Made by a program: the position numbers and the translations under genes. From Colletotrichum lupini (Eukaryota; Ascomycota; Sordariomycetes; Glomerellales; Glomerellaceae), in assembly GCF_023278565.1 (NCBI RefSeq), contig NC_064678.1, forward strand, positions 1,798,001 to 1,862,000: DNA of 64,000 nucleotides, written 5' to 3'. The notes beneath the pieces were generated by a model, which made no database searches, had not been told where the DNA came from, and worked only from the letters and a program-made list of their open reading frames with translations. Positions 23,870 through 36,481 of this stretch are shown here, piece by piece; the stretch's first letter is position 1; each line of letters starts with the position of its first letter.

Positions 23870-25348
23870 ATGGTCCAACACAGCATTAGAAGCACAGACA
23901 ACACCACCAAGGGCCGCCTAGCTCTAGTGACAGGGGCGAGGTAAGTGGCCATCCCACCTTGGACCCCTCCGCTAGTGAGGCTGTCATCGTATGTTCCCGC
24001 TGACCAGATAATCTTCACCGGCGATCAGTGGTGGCATAGGCTCATCCGTTGCCCATGCTCTCGCCGCCGAGGGCTGCGATGTCGCATTACACTATTCGTC
24101 AAGTCAGGTACGGCATCACCGATGACAAGATGGGGAGGGGGCCACAGGTGCACGGGGGACCATACGGGTCTACGGCCCGTGAGGCCACCCACGCAAACCA
24201 CGGGCCTAATCTCTTCGGTATATTAACATCCAGAACAGGCGAAGGCGGATGCTCTGGCTCAAGAGCTGCGCGATAAGTATCCATCGCAGCTCTTCGTCCC
24301 CTTCCAGGCCGACCTCTCCTCGAGGGAATCGACCCGGAACCTGGTGCCTAGCATCTTCGCCAACGGCGAGGTCGCGCAGAAGCACAAGGCCGTCTCGGTG
24401 CTCGTCGCCAACGCCGGCCTCGGTCGCCGGATCCGCGACCCGGCGGACATTGGCGAAGACGACTGGGACGAGATGATGGAGGTCAACGCCCGCAGCCAGT
24501 TCGTCGTGACAAAGGCCTGCCTGCCCGGCATGCGCGCTCAGGGGTGGGGCCGTGTCGTTCTCGTGGGCAGCATTGCGAGCCGCGGTGGGGGGATCAACGG
24601 GTGCCACTACGCCGCTACCAAGGGCGCTCTCTGGTGAGTGTTTTCCCAGTCATCTGTTTTTTGTGACCTTTTGAGATATGCTCTATCCGCACTTGGCATG
24701 TTCGTATATCTTGTTAATTGGTTTCCCGGCGGGATGTCCCGGTCTTCTGGGGTCGTTTACGGCGTGACCGAGAAATGGGGGCCGAAGCTTGTCTAACTCT
24801 AAGCCGCAGCTCAATGGGTCTTAATTTGGCCACGTTCTTGGCACCGGAGGGTGTTACCGTGAATATTGTAAGCCTCAACTTTCATCGTCTTCGGGCCGAG
24901 GGTCGAAGTGAAGTATGGACTCTTGCTTGAGCTGTGCTGACATTGCTTCTCAGGTGCTGCCCGCCATGATTGGGGCCACTGGCATGATTGCCACTCCGAA
25001 ATCAACGTGAGCAGCAGACATTTGTCGTCTATAGTCCCATCTTGGCATTTCACTGACATGAGCGCCCTAAAGAACCTGGGATAGTAAAGATGACCTTGAG
25101 GAGTTGAGGTCCACAGATCCGGGGCTGGCCATTGCTGCCAGCGTCCCGGTCCACAGATTAGGCGCTCCCGAGGAAGTGTCAAACGTTGTCGTAACGTAAG
25201 TTACCGAACTGACCGGCGGGAGCTATTGTGGTGCTCTTTTGTATTTTTTTCACTTTGTGCTGACCCGTGATCGCCGTCCGCCCCCAGGTTTGTCAAGACT
25301 GGATATCTTACTGGCCAAGAGCTGGTCCTCGCCGGCGGATTGAAATGA
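23870..25348 (+). CDS. Short-chain dehydrogenase/reductase (SDR), classical type
   Basis: Exons are 23870-23940, 24029-24107, 24239-24633, 24810-24867, 24954-25006, 25073-25195 and 25288-25348, 279 aa. Each of the six introns has a GT donor and AG acceptor and preserves the frame. Seen are the nucleotide-binding TGASGGIG (residues 21-28), NAG at 108-110, catalytic Ser161 in VGSIAS, Tyr174 and Lys178 in HYAATKG, and a family C terminus (TGQELVLAGGLK). The closest remembered relatives are fungal 3-oxoacyl-ACP reductase-like and sugar 1-dehydrogenase-like SDRs, so the substrate is open. No targeting signal is evident. It diverges from the sugar transporter and lies upstream of a Zn2Cys6 regulator, so oxidation of an imported sugar to a lactone is plausible. 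Confidence 0.92.
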
Positions 25349-26244
25349 GTGCCGAATGAGAGGGAGGAGACTCCGAGACTTTTCTAACCCACCGAGGCAA
25401 AATAGAGATTATTCGCCGAATGGAACGCTATTACTTGCGAGAAGAAAATGGGAACTTTTCTGCTTCGTCGCAGATGATGAGCAGCAGCTTTAGTCTCGTT
25501 GGTGATGTCCACGCGATTAGACATGGATGTTGAGACCAAGCTCGTAGAGAGTTTAACAGGGTCTCGAATCCTATGCAGCTACCACTATGTTAGTTAGTAC
25601 GGATAGGATTAGTGCAGACTCTAGAGTGCTGTCAAGTACTCCCTACCGTTTCCCCCTTAGAAGTCAGCTGTGCCGCCATAAAACTCAAAGTTCAAAGGAA
25701 GAGGGGATTTGGGACGAGCTAGCTCTCGATCGGTAATACCTGCGAATTATACCCTACTCCTAAAAAGTATACATTTGTGAAGTCTTGAGAGTCGCAAAAC
25801 AGGGTAGTGCGTAAACCTTCACCATCAAAAGGTGCGTCATGCATCGAGTTTTACGCCGACAATACCACCGCTAGACAGAAAAAACATTAAAACCCCCCCA
25901 ACTATCGCCGAAACAAGCCAGCCACATTGCCGTACTTCCGTGGATGACGGACGACTAGCCCTGGATTGCCGTGCCGATGCTCTCTTTACCCCATTCGCAT
26001 CCGGGCTCTCACGCCTCCAGAGTCCCCAGAGTCCCCCCTCAGTTGTGCTCCACTCAGTCCAAAAACCATCGGTCCATCACCAACCGCCGCGTTGGCCCGA
26101 CATTCACCGCGCCCTGCCGTTGCCGCTTCCGCCGCCGCCGCCGCTGCCCCCTCGCGCCCACACGCTTGGACCGAAGAGGAGGAAGAAGAGGAGAAGGAGG
26201 AGAAACCGAGCACACCGAGTCGCCGACGTAATAATCGCAACACC
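25349..26244. promoter_or_regulatory. Upstream region and probable 5' leader of the Zn2Cys6 factor
   Basis: About 0.9 kb without a supported gene. From about 25830 the plus strand becomes C-rich and is open in more than one frame, one of them in frame with the factor. No ATG in that frame precedes 26245, so this is more likely a long 5' leader than coding sequence. Purine-rich and CCG-repeat stretches lie near 26120-26210. Confidence 0.4.
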
Positions 26245-29200
26245 ATGTCTGTGGACACCGCTGCCGCCGCCCCCGTCACCGACCGCCGGCCTTCTACGAT
26301 GATGGTCAGTCCCCCGCATCAGCAGCACCACCGCTTGCCTCACGCGGTGACGGCTACTGGGAAAGAGAGGCGGGTATCGCGCGCTTGCGTCTCCTGCCGG
26401 CTCAGGAAGACGAGATGTGACTTGTGAGTAAACTTCGCCGTACCAGTTACCCCTCTACTATATGAGAGATATCATGAACACACATGTACACCAACATGCC
26501 ACGGCGCGCAGGCCGGTAATTGGATTAAATATATGAGTGTTGGTTGGAAACTCATGAGAAACGCCTGCCAAGGCCCAGCTTATCTTTTGACTAACACCAC
26601 CTTGTTTCCCCCTCATGTAGAGACTATGGTGGTAACCCAGGTATACCACCCTGCCGTCGCTGTGTAAGAGAACAAAAAGAATGCGTCCTAGCAACATCAA
26701 GGAGAGGCGGCCGACGGCCCCGTAAGTTTGTCCGCTTACCACAAGGTGACGATGCCGTCTTCCCGCATCAACAACAACAGCAACACTCGGACACCGTCAC
26801 CGGGCCGGCAGCCTACGACTCAGGACCGGGAGCTGGAGACGTCGGCATTTCCTCGGCGACGAACATCCGAGAACACCAGCACATGCACCACCAGCGCTCC
26901 ACCAGCCCGGCGGATTCTCGGCACCGCAACGACGGCGGCGAGCCCTGGTCGTGCTCCCCCGAAGAAGACGACGACGGCCCGGCAGAGAGGCCGGCGAGTT
27001 GGCCCGGCTCCACTTCGCAGCCGGACAGCCCCGGCGGCAGGTCGACCTGGTCTCTCAAGAGTTCCGGCGATATCGAGGGCCACATCACCTCCAGCGACTT
27101 GTTGAATCCTTCTGACGCGCTTAATCTCCTGGCGCAGGTTGCTGACCTCGATGGGGAGGAGCGGCGTGACGATATGCGACACCTGTCTGTGAGTGATGCT
27201 CCGGGTCGGGATAAGTGCAGTCCTAGGAAAGGGTCACGCAAGCCATCGACACCTGCGGCGACCCATTATCCGCCAATATCAGACGGTGTATTAAGTCTGC
27301 CTGTCGCTTCACGTCTGCTCACATTGTATGACACCCCTCACTCACTCGATCCTCTTCAAAACCCCCTTATCGTAGGGCTAACCACAACCAGATACATCGA
27401 CCACTTCCACCCCTTCTTCCCCGTAGCAGACAAATGCATCCTCACCCACACCCCCGCCACAGTCTCCTCCCTCATCGACTCAGAGCCTCACCTCGTCACC
27501 GCAATCTTCACAGTCGCCTCCAAAGACGAGCCATCCATGACCCGCGTCCACGAGGCCTGCTCGCGGTACATGGAGACCCTCATCTCCAAGCTCATCTACA
27601 AGGGGTCCACCACCGTCGGCGCCGTCGAGGCCCTGCTCATCCTCGCGCAGTGGGCGCCGCAGAGACTGCAGGAGAAGCCTACCGTCGGGCGAGGCGAGGA
27701 GGACGAGGGCGCGTGGATGCAGATCGGCGTCGCGATACGGCTGGGGTACCTGCAGAGTCTGGAGCAGACGGGGCTGTTGTCGGATAAGACGAGCCCGTCG
27801 TCGGAAACGTTTCGGAGGAAGAGGTTGGTTTGGGCTGGTAAGCCTTTCCTTGGCGAAAAGTGATGAGGCAGCCGTGCTGACGTTTGTGTCTTTGGGTCAT
27901 CAGCTTGCTACATGAGTGATAGGGAAGTGTCGATCCGTGTAGGCAAGGGGTTCTGGTCCCGTGGGCCGGGGCCGTCGACAGTACCACGCTCTGCGGACTT
28001 CCCATCTCTAAGAATACAGGAAGCCGGGGGAGACAACCTCGGACAGCTGTTCCAGGCTCAGCTTGAGTTGATACAGCTCTTCAGCAATGCTCATGACATA
28101 CTATACTCATCATCAAGTCATAGAGCTCAGCTGTACCTCGGCGGAGAGTACGTGAGGTATATAGTAAGTCGCTCTTGACAGTCTTTCCATCATCCTCGAG
28201 TGCCATTCCTCGTCACATTATTTGGCTAACAACCATAGGATGACTCTTTCGCAGTACTTCGTAAATGGAAGATCGTCTGGGGAAGCCTCAACTGTAAGTC
28301 GACAACCTTCTCAAGCCACCATTGTGCCCTCGGTTTCACACCCCATGAATGATCCCAACTAATACTCAACCTCCAGTCACGCCCCTAATAAAAGCAGGCC
28401 TCAACCTCTCCTACGAGTTCCTCCGCCTCTACATCAACGCCTTCGCCTTCCAAGCAACAATCAACCGCGCAATCACCAAAGCCCGCCAACAACAGCAGCA
28501 ACAGATGCAGCATAACCAACAACAATATCAACAGAGCCAGCAGAGTCAACAGCAGAACATGTCCTCAAAAGATCAGAAACAGCAACACAACGGACACGAG
28601 ACGACGACGGCAACCCAAGCGCCAGCAAGACACCCACCACAACCACTGCCGCAGCCACCAACGACGACAATCAGCAGCCCCCTATTCGCGGACCTCGCTA
28701 GTACGCCCGACGCCCGCTTCATTTACGAATCAATGGACGCGGCCAACTCTCTTCTAAACATCCTCAACTCCTCTGTAGATCCGGCTACCGGGTTAAGGTA
28801 CATGCCGCTAAAGTACTACCTCTACGTAATCTACGCGGCCGTGTTTCTCTTCAAGGTATGGCGGTCATCTTACCTTTACTCTCTCGCACATCTTGCTGAT
28901 TGATACAAACAGGCCCGTCTCGCTGGCGCCCTAGGAAGCGAGGCCTCAGAAAGCGTCCGCCGCTCAATCAACGTCACTATCGAAGGCCTCCAACGCTCGT
29001 CCCTGAGCCCACACAGCTTGGGTCAGCGCTACGCGCGCCTTCTTTCCCTGCTATGGCGTAGTAAACCAGAGGAACAGCAGCAACGGAGTCAAGGACCTAC
29101 CCTACAATCCAACGTCACCATCTCCGGTCCTGACGGTCACGCAGTCGATGCCACCAACACCGGAGTACCGTGTCCGGCGTTCGGCCTCCATAATGGGGCA

Positions 29201-29548
29201 GGCGGCCCCGGGTCCGTGTCGGTGCACGTACCGACTGTACCGAGCTCGGCCGGTGCCGGTAACAGCAATGGGTATGGAGGTCTTGGTGGACATGCCGACC
29301 ATCATCAAGGGTTTGGCGGGATGTCGCATGGTCATGCGCATTCGAATATAGCTGCCTTCCCTCATCAGCCCGATCTTCTTGTCAGAGGCTTCTCGTGGCG
29401 AGATCTAGATGATCTGGGGCAATTCATCGGGCCGGCGGACATGAACTTTTCTGATCCTGCCAATTTGGCGGTGATGGGCGGGTCGATTAACCTGGATGAA
29501 GGGGCAGGATATGATGTTCTCTGGCCTGGGAATGACGTGGTCTTTTGA
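26245..29548 (+). CDS. Zn2Cys6 fungal-specific transcription factor
   Basis: Exons are 26245-26423, 26621-27837, 27904-28163, 28239-28293, 28377-28855 and 28913-29548, 941 aa. The binuclear cluster is complete: Cys48, Cys51, Cys58, Cys71, Cys74 and Cys81 (RACVSCRLRKTRCD ... PPCRRCVREQKEC), split by intron 1. A disordered, Gln/His-rich linker follows. The fungal transcription factor domain starts near LIVGLTTTRYIDHFHPFFPV and includes ACYMSDREVSIR and GKGFWSRGPG across intron 2. A Gln-rich insertion (28484-28680) lies inside this domain, after NAFAFQATINRAI. The C terminus is Gly/His-rich and ends in an acidic, aromatic segment that could activate transcription. The first ATG at 26245 is chosen because no in-frame ATG lies upstream. 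Target genes are unknown; the adjacent SDR, transporter and lactonase are candidates. Confidence 0.92.
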
Positions 29549-32500
29549 GCTTCTTTGATGAGCGGCAGAAGGTATCTCAACAGTGAGTAAAAATTTCTGA
29601 GTGGGAACGCGCCTCAGAAGTAGGTTGTAATTCTAGACGGAGACACTCACGTGTGCATGGAAAGAACAACGGTTCATGGAGTTTAAAAGTACTTGAGGTA
29701 GTGTGGCTGTATTGCATGGGTCGTCTTTGACCTAGAGGCCGTGAACGATGTTAGCAATTGAAGAAGATCGCACAAAGACAAAAGTCCCAGTCACTAGCGA
29801 TGGTGATGCTCGCGGTGAATGTGACACGATAATAGATATCCTACCTCATATCTCTCCCACTCAGTCCGGAAGGGCACGAGCCTTCCGGCAAAGATCAATC
29901 GAGCATGAGAGACTATGGTAGTCGGAGGTCGTTACGCCAGGATGTATATAAATGCCCGTACATCACGCTCGACTTCTTTCAGAGAGGCCAAGGTCTGGGG
30001 GAGAGAATATGTGGCCAGGCAGCTACGGCAGCTCAAAATTACCGGATCCGAAAGATAGTTTTAGAAGAAGCTCGAAACAATATACTAACGAAGAACTCAA
30101 GGCATTGCTATCATGCCATAACAGCATTCCGCTCCGTACCAACATCCTTCACGAGTCTCTACGTATTCAGCATAAATACGTAACAGAGTTCTGACGATGG
30201 CCATTGACAAGGGAAGGATGTGTATGCCGAGCACAGCCTCACGGCGCTCGCACCTTGCACATAGCATATCCATCCCTAAATTCCTCAAGAACCTATATCC
30301 TCCATCACTTCTATCATTGACCGTCTTCATTCTCTTCTCACTCTTCTTCGGCCAACTTTCAAGATGCTTAACAACAACTGCCAAAGCCAAGCACCCGACG
30401 GTATCGCATAATCATAGCATTCCGAGGTGCCTGTCACATTGGGTCCCTGACTTCGCCATTCTATACGGGTGAAAGATGCTGCTTGGCAGACACATACCGG
30501 ACCTGCCCGGTCAGAAACAGAGTCGAGACAACAAGTCACCTAGTATAAAAGCCCACAGAGGGAGCGCTTATATTTTAGCTCAACCAAGTCAGGCCTTCCA
30601 CAGGCTGAAGGACGCCACCACCCAATCGCCAGGTTTACCAAGAACTTCTGCAAAGTCAGGGATTTTATCCACTTAAGGCAGGACTCCCAGCTAGACCCCT
30701 TGTCCGTGGTACCCCAAGTCCTATCCTAAAGCAGTCCCTATTATTAGGGTCTCTTCCTCGCCCGCTGGATATTTCTCTTGAATAAACAATGAATGAGAAA
30801 CTTTGCTCACTAGGTACTGAGATAATGTTATATATGTGCCAGGCCAGACGTAAGAAATGAGACCCTTGTGTTTTCGAAAATAGTAGGCTGGCTACCTGTG
30901 GTATCAAGCCCACCTACCGGGATTGTATTGGCCTGCTCCCGGAAAAATGAAGTCCTCGTCGAACGCTTCTTTATATACCTCTCCTCTCACCGTAACGGAA
31001 AGTGGGCCAGTCCCTCACAGATCAATATCAACAGTCCCTCCAGGCGCCATCAAACATAAACCCCTCAACTGCAGTCCAAATCAGAGGCTTCTCACAAGTG
31101 ACCTCAAACGTCATAATAAAAAAAACGCGAACGCTGCGTAATGCCAGCCACTCGAATGTCCCAAAATCGAATCGACAGTCTCCACAACCTGCATCCAGCT
31201 CGTCACCACACGTCCCGCCGGCACCTCTCCACACCCACGCCCAACCCCCGCCCCCTCCGGGCCCCACAGCCCCGGACCCCGCAGCCACCCGCCCCGAACC
31301 AAACTCGCACCCCGGTCCCTCCGCCCCGAGAATCTCACCACCAAAAACCCCCCCGTCCGTATCCCGTCGTTCACCCTCCGGACCGGATCGAACGACGTTA
31401 CCAAAGTAAACCGTTTCCAACGCCGACGAAAAACCAAGAATAGAAACATCCAACGCAAAAAAAAGCGGCCCACCTTCTAGCCCCAAGCCACGCCGGTGTC
31501 TCCGATCACCCAACTCCCCCCAAATCACCCCATCAACGCCGTATGTTTCAACCCCAGCGCCACATCACCAAAACCCTCCACCTCTCACCTCCCACCTCGA
31601 ATCCGGTGAAAGAAATCCCCAAACAAAGAGAACCCCGGCATCGCAACCGTAACGTAGACCAACGTCCGCGTGCCGCCGTCTTTTCCCCAAAAGTCGAGAC
31701 CGTTTCCCCAAGGTACGATCTGGAACGGTCACCATCTATACGTCCCATCATCTCAAACCACCAACCCCCTTCCATCCATCCCCCACAACCACCACTCCAA
31801 GCCACACAGCCGGAACCCCTCCGTCCACGCCCACGTCGCACCGACAGACGGTCCTCGCCTGACATGGAACCCTCACAACCCTTCTAGAACCCAACATCTA
31901 CCAGTCTAGGAACGCCACTCCCTCGACGACCTTTGAAGTGAATAGTCTCAGCATGACAACAAGCCCTTCCAAATCAAGGAGGGACTTACCCAACACAGAG
32001 CTACGACCATCGCAAATCACTGATAAAGCAGTTCATCTTCATAATGGGACGGGTATTTGATATTTGATTTTGAATAGCATCGAGGCGCGAAGAGAAACCT
32101 GAATGAAAGGCACAAATAATGCCCGAGTCTTTGAAAAGAAGAAGTAGACTATGGCAAGTCAGACGCGTCTGAAAAAGTTATACAGTAGTGAAGTGAATCG
32201 GAGAGAAGAAAAGGATGAAGAAAGATTGGTTTCCCAGCTGATATATACAAAACACCGTCGCTATCCCCATAAAAAGTAGATAAAAAGTTTGAGCCATCCG
32301 TCTCTAAGTATTTTTTGGGTTCAGTTCATGAGCTCAAATCTAAGAAAAAGGTCACTGAATAGACTGGGACATTGACTGTCCCAGAGCTGAAGTGGGAGCT
32401 CTGACATCTCATGCTCCCTCCCAGCCCTCATGCGAGTGCGAAATACTCGCCTTGAACATAATAAAGAAAAAGGGGAAACCAATGGGAAGTACCCAACAAC

Positions 32501-32691
32501 CCAGAAGCAAGTCATCATGGGCATGCCAGGTTGTCATATACGCCCACTGTCCGTCCGCCAACCAACCGTGCGTCCGTCCCACCTATTCGTACAACCAGGC
32601 CCCAAATACCGTAACCGAAACTCATTTCCTTTCCCTGTGTCCCGTCGTTATTGCCAGGGGGTATCACGGAGAGAACGCCTCTCCAATATCA
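29549..32691. other. 3.1-kb region without a recognised gene; C/A-skewed segment inside
   Basis: 29549-31000 shows only short unrelated frames. From about 31140 to 31910 the plus strand is very rich in C and A and poor in G. It is open in several frames at once: Pro-rich on plus, Gly/Trp-rich on minus (31028-31528 and 31548-31865). No known family is recognised in any of them. The region lies downstream of both the convergent transcription factor and kinase genes, so it may hold 3' untranslated sequence, a noncoding transcript or an unrecognised gene. Confidence 0.35.
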
Positions 32692-34827
32692 TTAAACCTC
32701 TGCGCCTTGTACCTCTTCGCGGAAGCGCACGCCGCCGCTGACCTGGATCGCTCCTTTGACCCATTCGTTGTCTGCCACCTTCTCTAGTACCCACCGGCTC
32801 CTTGCGCGTTGCAACAGGCCCTCAGTAATCTCCATTGCACCGAGGAGACCGCGCTCCTTAAACTTGGCTTCGTCGCCTTCGTGATCGCCATCCTGGCCGG
32901 CATAGTCGATCCAGCGCCACTCCGCACGTGCTATGCGGTGACTGGTGCGACTGCGCATGCGGTGGCCGTCCATCGTGTTTGGGTAAGGATCGAAAGGCAA
33001 GCGAGCTTCGAGAAGTGCGTAGAGCAAGACACCCAGAGACCACGCATCGGTGGCGCGGCCATCGTAGGGCAGACCCATGATAACCTCGGGAGCGGCATAA
33101 TCCTCCGAGCCACATCTCGTCTCGAGTTTCTCGTCGTCGGTGATGCGGCGGGAGAGACCGAGATCGGTGAGGGTGATGACCGAGTGCGGGTATGTCGTCC
33201 AGTCGATTGAGGGGTCTGCGAGCTCAGGTGCCGTCAAGTTCACGAGTACATCTGGGAGTAGTCAGCAAAGGGTAGCTCTCCATTACCAAGAGAAATACCC
33301 ACTCTCGAGCTTGATATCCCTGTGGACGATCCTGCGCTCATGCAGGTACCGTACAGCGCCCACCAACTCGGCAAACATCCTTCGCAACAAGGCTGGTTTG
33401 AGGAGTTGGCGATGGCCTGTGGCCACGTCGAACAGATCGCCCCCAGGGCAGTGGCTAAGGACCAAGATGGCGCGGCTTGGCTCAATGTTCCACGCCTTGA
33501 GGTGGACCAGGGAAGGGTGGCTGATGGTCTGCATGATCTCAAGTTCGCGCTTCAGTGACATTTCGATTCTCTCCTCGCTCGCTCCTCCTCGAGGGCCGTG
33601 TTCGCAGACCTTGACTGCAACAAGAGTCTTTCTGAATGATGGCGACATTTTGGATATCGGAGTGAGGCTGTTATCAGTTCGTAGTAATTCGCTTCCGTCA
33701 TCCATCTGGCTCGTTGCCAGCATCACTCGACTGAACGTTCCCTGGCCTAGCGTCTTGATTGCTCTCCATCTTCTCTTCTTTCGGTCGCGGCCGTAGGCTT
33801 CAAAGTACTCGGTTATCGCGGGTTTCGGTTTGCCGATCGCCATTTCGGTCGAGTCTCTTGATGATTCGCTCGGTGGCGGGGTTGGTGGTTGCGCAATCGC
33901 CGGTGTCAGGCCTCTTGATTCTGCAAGATTGGCCTCCCGGCGCATGTGCGGCTCGAGGCCAGAGTCGGGGCCGTTTGTCGGCTTCGTGTGGGAGCCTGAG
34001 ACGGTGATGTGTCGCTTGGGAACGTAATTGGGGTCCGGGATGTACTCGCTGATGCTTCGGTTCCGCGCGTGTTCGGCCTTGCCATTCAATGGTCCCTTTG
34101 CGCCCGCACCGTCGGAGCCCTCGGCCACCAGGCCAGCATAGACTTTGCGTTTCGAGGCGTTGGCCAAGGCTACCGCTATTGATTCGCCGGTAGACGTGAC
34201 GAGGACGGAGTCCGGGGCTGGGTTTTGCATTTGATCCCTTGAAGGCGGTCGCACCCCAAGACGTCTCCAAGGGCCGGGCGAGTCTCCAGATAACAAAGGT
34301 GAAGGCAGCGGGGTGACGTCGCTCATAGCCGAGAGAATGGGACTGGGCATGCACGAGCTTGTAGCCGAGGCGGGACCCAGGCTGTTGGCGATGGCAGCTT
34401 TGAAGCTTGGGGTACGGGATATGGGTTTGAGATTGGAGGACGAGGTTTTATGTTGGAGGGCGTTACTCGGGCGGCGCGGGGTCGAAAGGGCGTCGTTTGA
34501 GTGAATGTCGGTTCGTGTGGGGAGGTTGGGATGAAAGTCTGACGTCTGTATTCGGAGTGAATTGCTGGCGGCAAGTGGACTGGGGCCGGGTCTCTGACTC
34601 GAGGGAGGCTCCAGTTGCTGAAAGGATGATTCGGACAAGGGCGGCGAGGGTGCTATTGTGTGTGTCTGGAACTGGATCTGAGGGTTGGAGACGTAAGGGA
34701 AAGAGATGTCGTTGAAGTCTGCTGCATTGTGGGTGTTTGCATCTGAGGCGAAGGGACCGGAACTCCCATCAACCTTGTTCTGGTGTTGGGTTTGTAGAGG
34801 CATGGACTGGGGTGGACCGTTTGACAT
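32692..34827 (-). CDS. Serine/threonine protein kinase
   Basis: CDS is complement(32692-33251, 33303-34827), 694 aa, with one 51-nt intron (donor GTGGGT, acceptor CAG) splitting the HRDIKLEN motif. Residues 1 to about 340 are a Ser/Pro-rich, probably disordered regulatory region. The kinase domain follows, with glycine loop GQGTFSRV near 361, the ATP-binding Lys in VAVKV near 406, catalytic Asp in HRDIKLEN near 504, TDLGLS in place of the usual DFG, CGSEDYAAPEVI as activation segment and P+1 loop, and DAWSLGVLLYALLEARLPFDP. A 30-residue insertion separates the glycine loop from the Lys. The layout resembles fungal NPR/HAL/PRR-like kinases, but a specific orthologue is not claimed. The frame extends upstream to an alternative Met at 35010. 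34827 (MSNGPPQS) is preferred because the sequence before it looks like leader. Confidence 0.9.
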
Positions 34828-36479
34828 GATTATATGCAACGTGTGGACGAGGTGGGTACGGACGGTCGTGCGTATCGGTATCGCAGAGAAGCGTTGCTGG
34901 CGGGGGATGGACCGGCGCGAGGTTATCAATGGGAGGGTGGCGACCGTCTGCGATTCGTAGGACGTAGGACGTGGACGGGACGGGATGAGCTGGCTACACA
35001 CGGCGCCCACAGAACCGGGCCAACGTCAGTCACCACCGTTCCTTTTCTCTTTTGTCCGTCTTCCGTTTTGGGTCTTGGAGTAAAAGAGAGGTGTAGATTG
35101 TGTGGTCCGTGGGGGTGTGTTGTGTTCGAGAAGCAGAAGTAGAGTTGGGAAGAAGATGGGGGATGAACTCACCCGATGGTACGGTCTTTCTACGTAGTAT
35201 ATAGGTCTCTCTTGCTCTCTATGATGCAGTTGAGAAACCTTGGCGGTTCAAGCACCTGTTTTCTCTTTGGATGCGATTGACTCGGGGGTCCGCGCTGCGC
35301 AGCGTACACAGGCAGGGAAGAAGGGGGAAACGAGAGAAAGGAGCCTTTGGCGGTGGCCGCACGCAAGGAATGGCGGGGGAGAAGGAGGGAAACAGGAGCG
35401 GGAAAAGGGAATGAGAACTGCAGAGAGAGAGGGTCGAGGTTAGGGTAAATGAAGGGAAGGGAAGGGGCAGAAACAACAGCAGCGATGGGAGGAAGGGGGG
35501 GTGGGCTATGACGAGAACATGGGGGAGGCTCGGTTGGGCTATGTTGAGCGAGAGAAAGAGAGAGAAGTGCAGCAGCGTAGCGGCAGTACGGAGTAAAAGG
35601 TAAGGTAGGTAGCAACAGCAAGAAAAGGATACGGCAGGTAGCGTAAAGGTGACAAGCACTTTTGGGGGCTGCAGAAGCAGCAAGCGGAGCGTCAAGCAAG
35701 TCGGCGGCGCAAACGCAACGCAACGTCCCAGTGTACCCAGTGTCTTATGCCAGGATCAAGCCCAAGTTGAGGTGTCCCTGGGATGCCGTGCCCGAGTCGA
35801 GTATATGCGTGTGTGTGTTCGTTTGGTCTTTGTGTAGAGGTATGTGCCAGTTTCTGACCGGAGAGAAGGGATGATGGAAATGGTTCAGGGAGCATGAGAA
35901 CCAAAAACGAAAGGGAATGGAAGAAATGGCAGTCAGTGACAGGGAGAACCGAGCGGACGAGAAGGAACCAAGAGCAAGAGCGCGGCGCGATGCGGTGCCA
36001 AACCCCCAAGAACCCAGAGAGTCCACAGCCGCCCACCTCAAGCAAAAAAGTCCAGGTGCGACTGGACTGGACGCCAAAAAACCCAGAGGTGGAAAAAGAA
36101 CGGAGACGGCAGGGTCAAGGTCAGACATGCTGTAGCACGGGAAGCCGTTCGAAACGGAGCCAGTCATGGACTAGTCACCAGCCAAAGACGGGGCACGGCC
36201 GCACGTCAAACGTTTGATTGGTTCCATTGAGACCGAGGAGGAACAAAGTACGAGGTCTGACTAAGCCAGCCACCAGGTTAGGTCCTCTCTATTGATGTAC
36301 CTAGGTAAGGTAGGTAGATAGGTACATTTCAATGTTAAATGCACCGAGCCCACGAGACGCATATTCTAGAAAGAGAACATCGTCTTCGCCAAAGATTCGA
36401 GTCTGATTGCCGTCCGTATAGGTTGTTAGCCCGAGGCAAGAGAGAGAAAAGTACCTTGCGTGCCGACCTCACCTTCCTG
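34828..36479 (-). promoter_or_regulatory. Kinase promoter and long pyrimidine-rich leader region
   Basis: Read on the kinase strand, 35200-35650 is strongly pyrimidine-rich, with several CTCTCT and CCTTCC runs. That is common in long 5' leaders and promoters of fungal signalling genes. The open frame at 35190-35723 (minus) is a by-product of this composition, rich in Leu, Pro and Ser. Near 36296-36326 there is a cluster of AGGTAGGTA repeats. No gene is supported. Confidence 0.4.
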
Positions 36480-36481
36480 TA

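Noticed and set aside
25832..26244. Pro- and Arg-rich frames upstream of the Zn2Cys6 factor
   Set aside because: Several overlapping frames are open because of C-rich composition. The one in frame with the factor lacks an upstream ATG.
35190..35723. 177-codon Leu/Pro/Ser-rich frames upstream of the kinase
   Set aside because: They come from a pyrimidine-rich leader that is open in more than one frame, without exon structure or a known domain.
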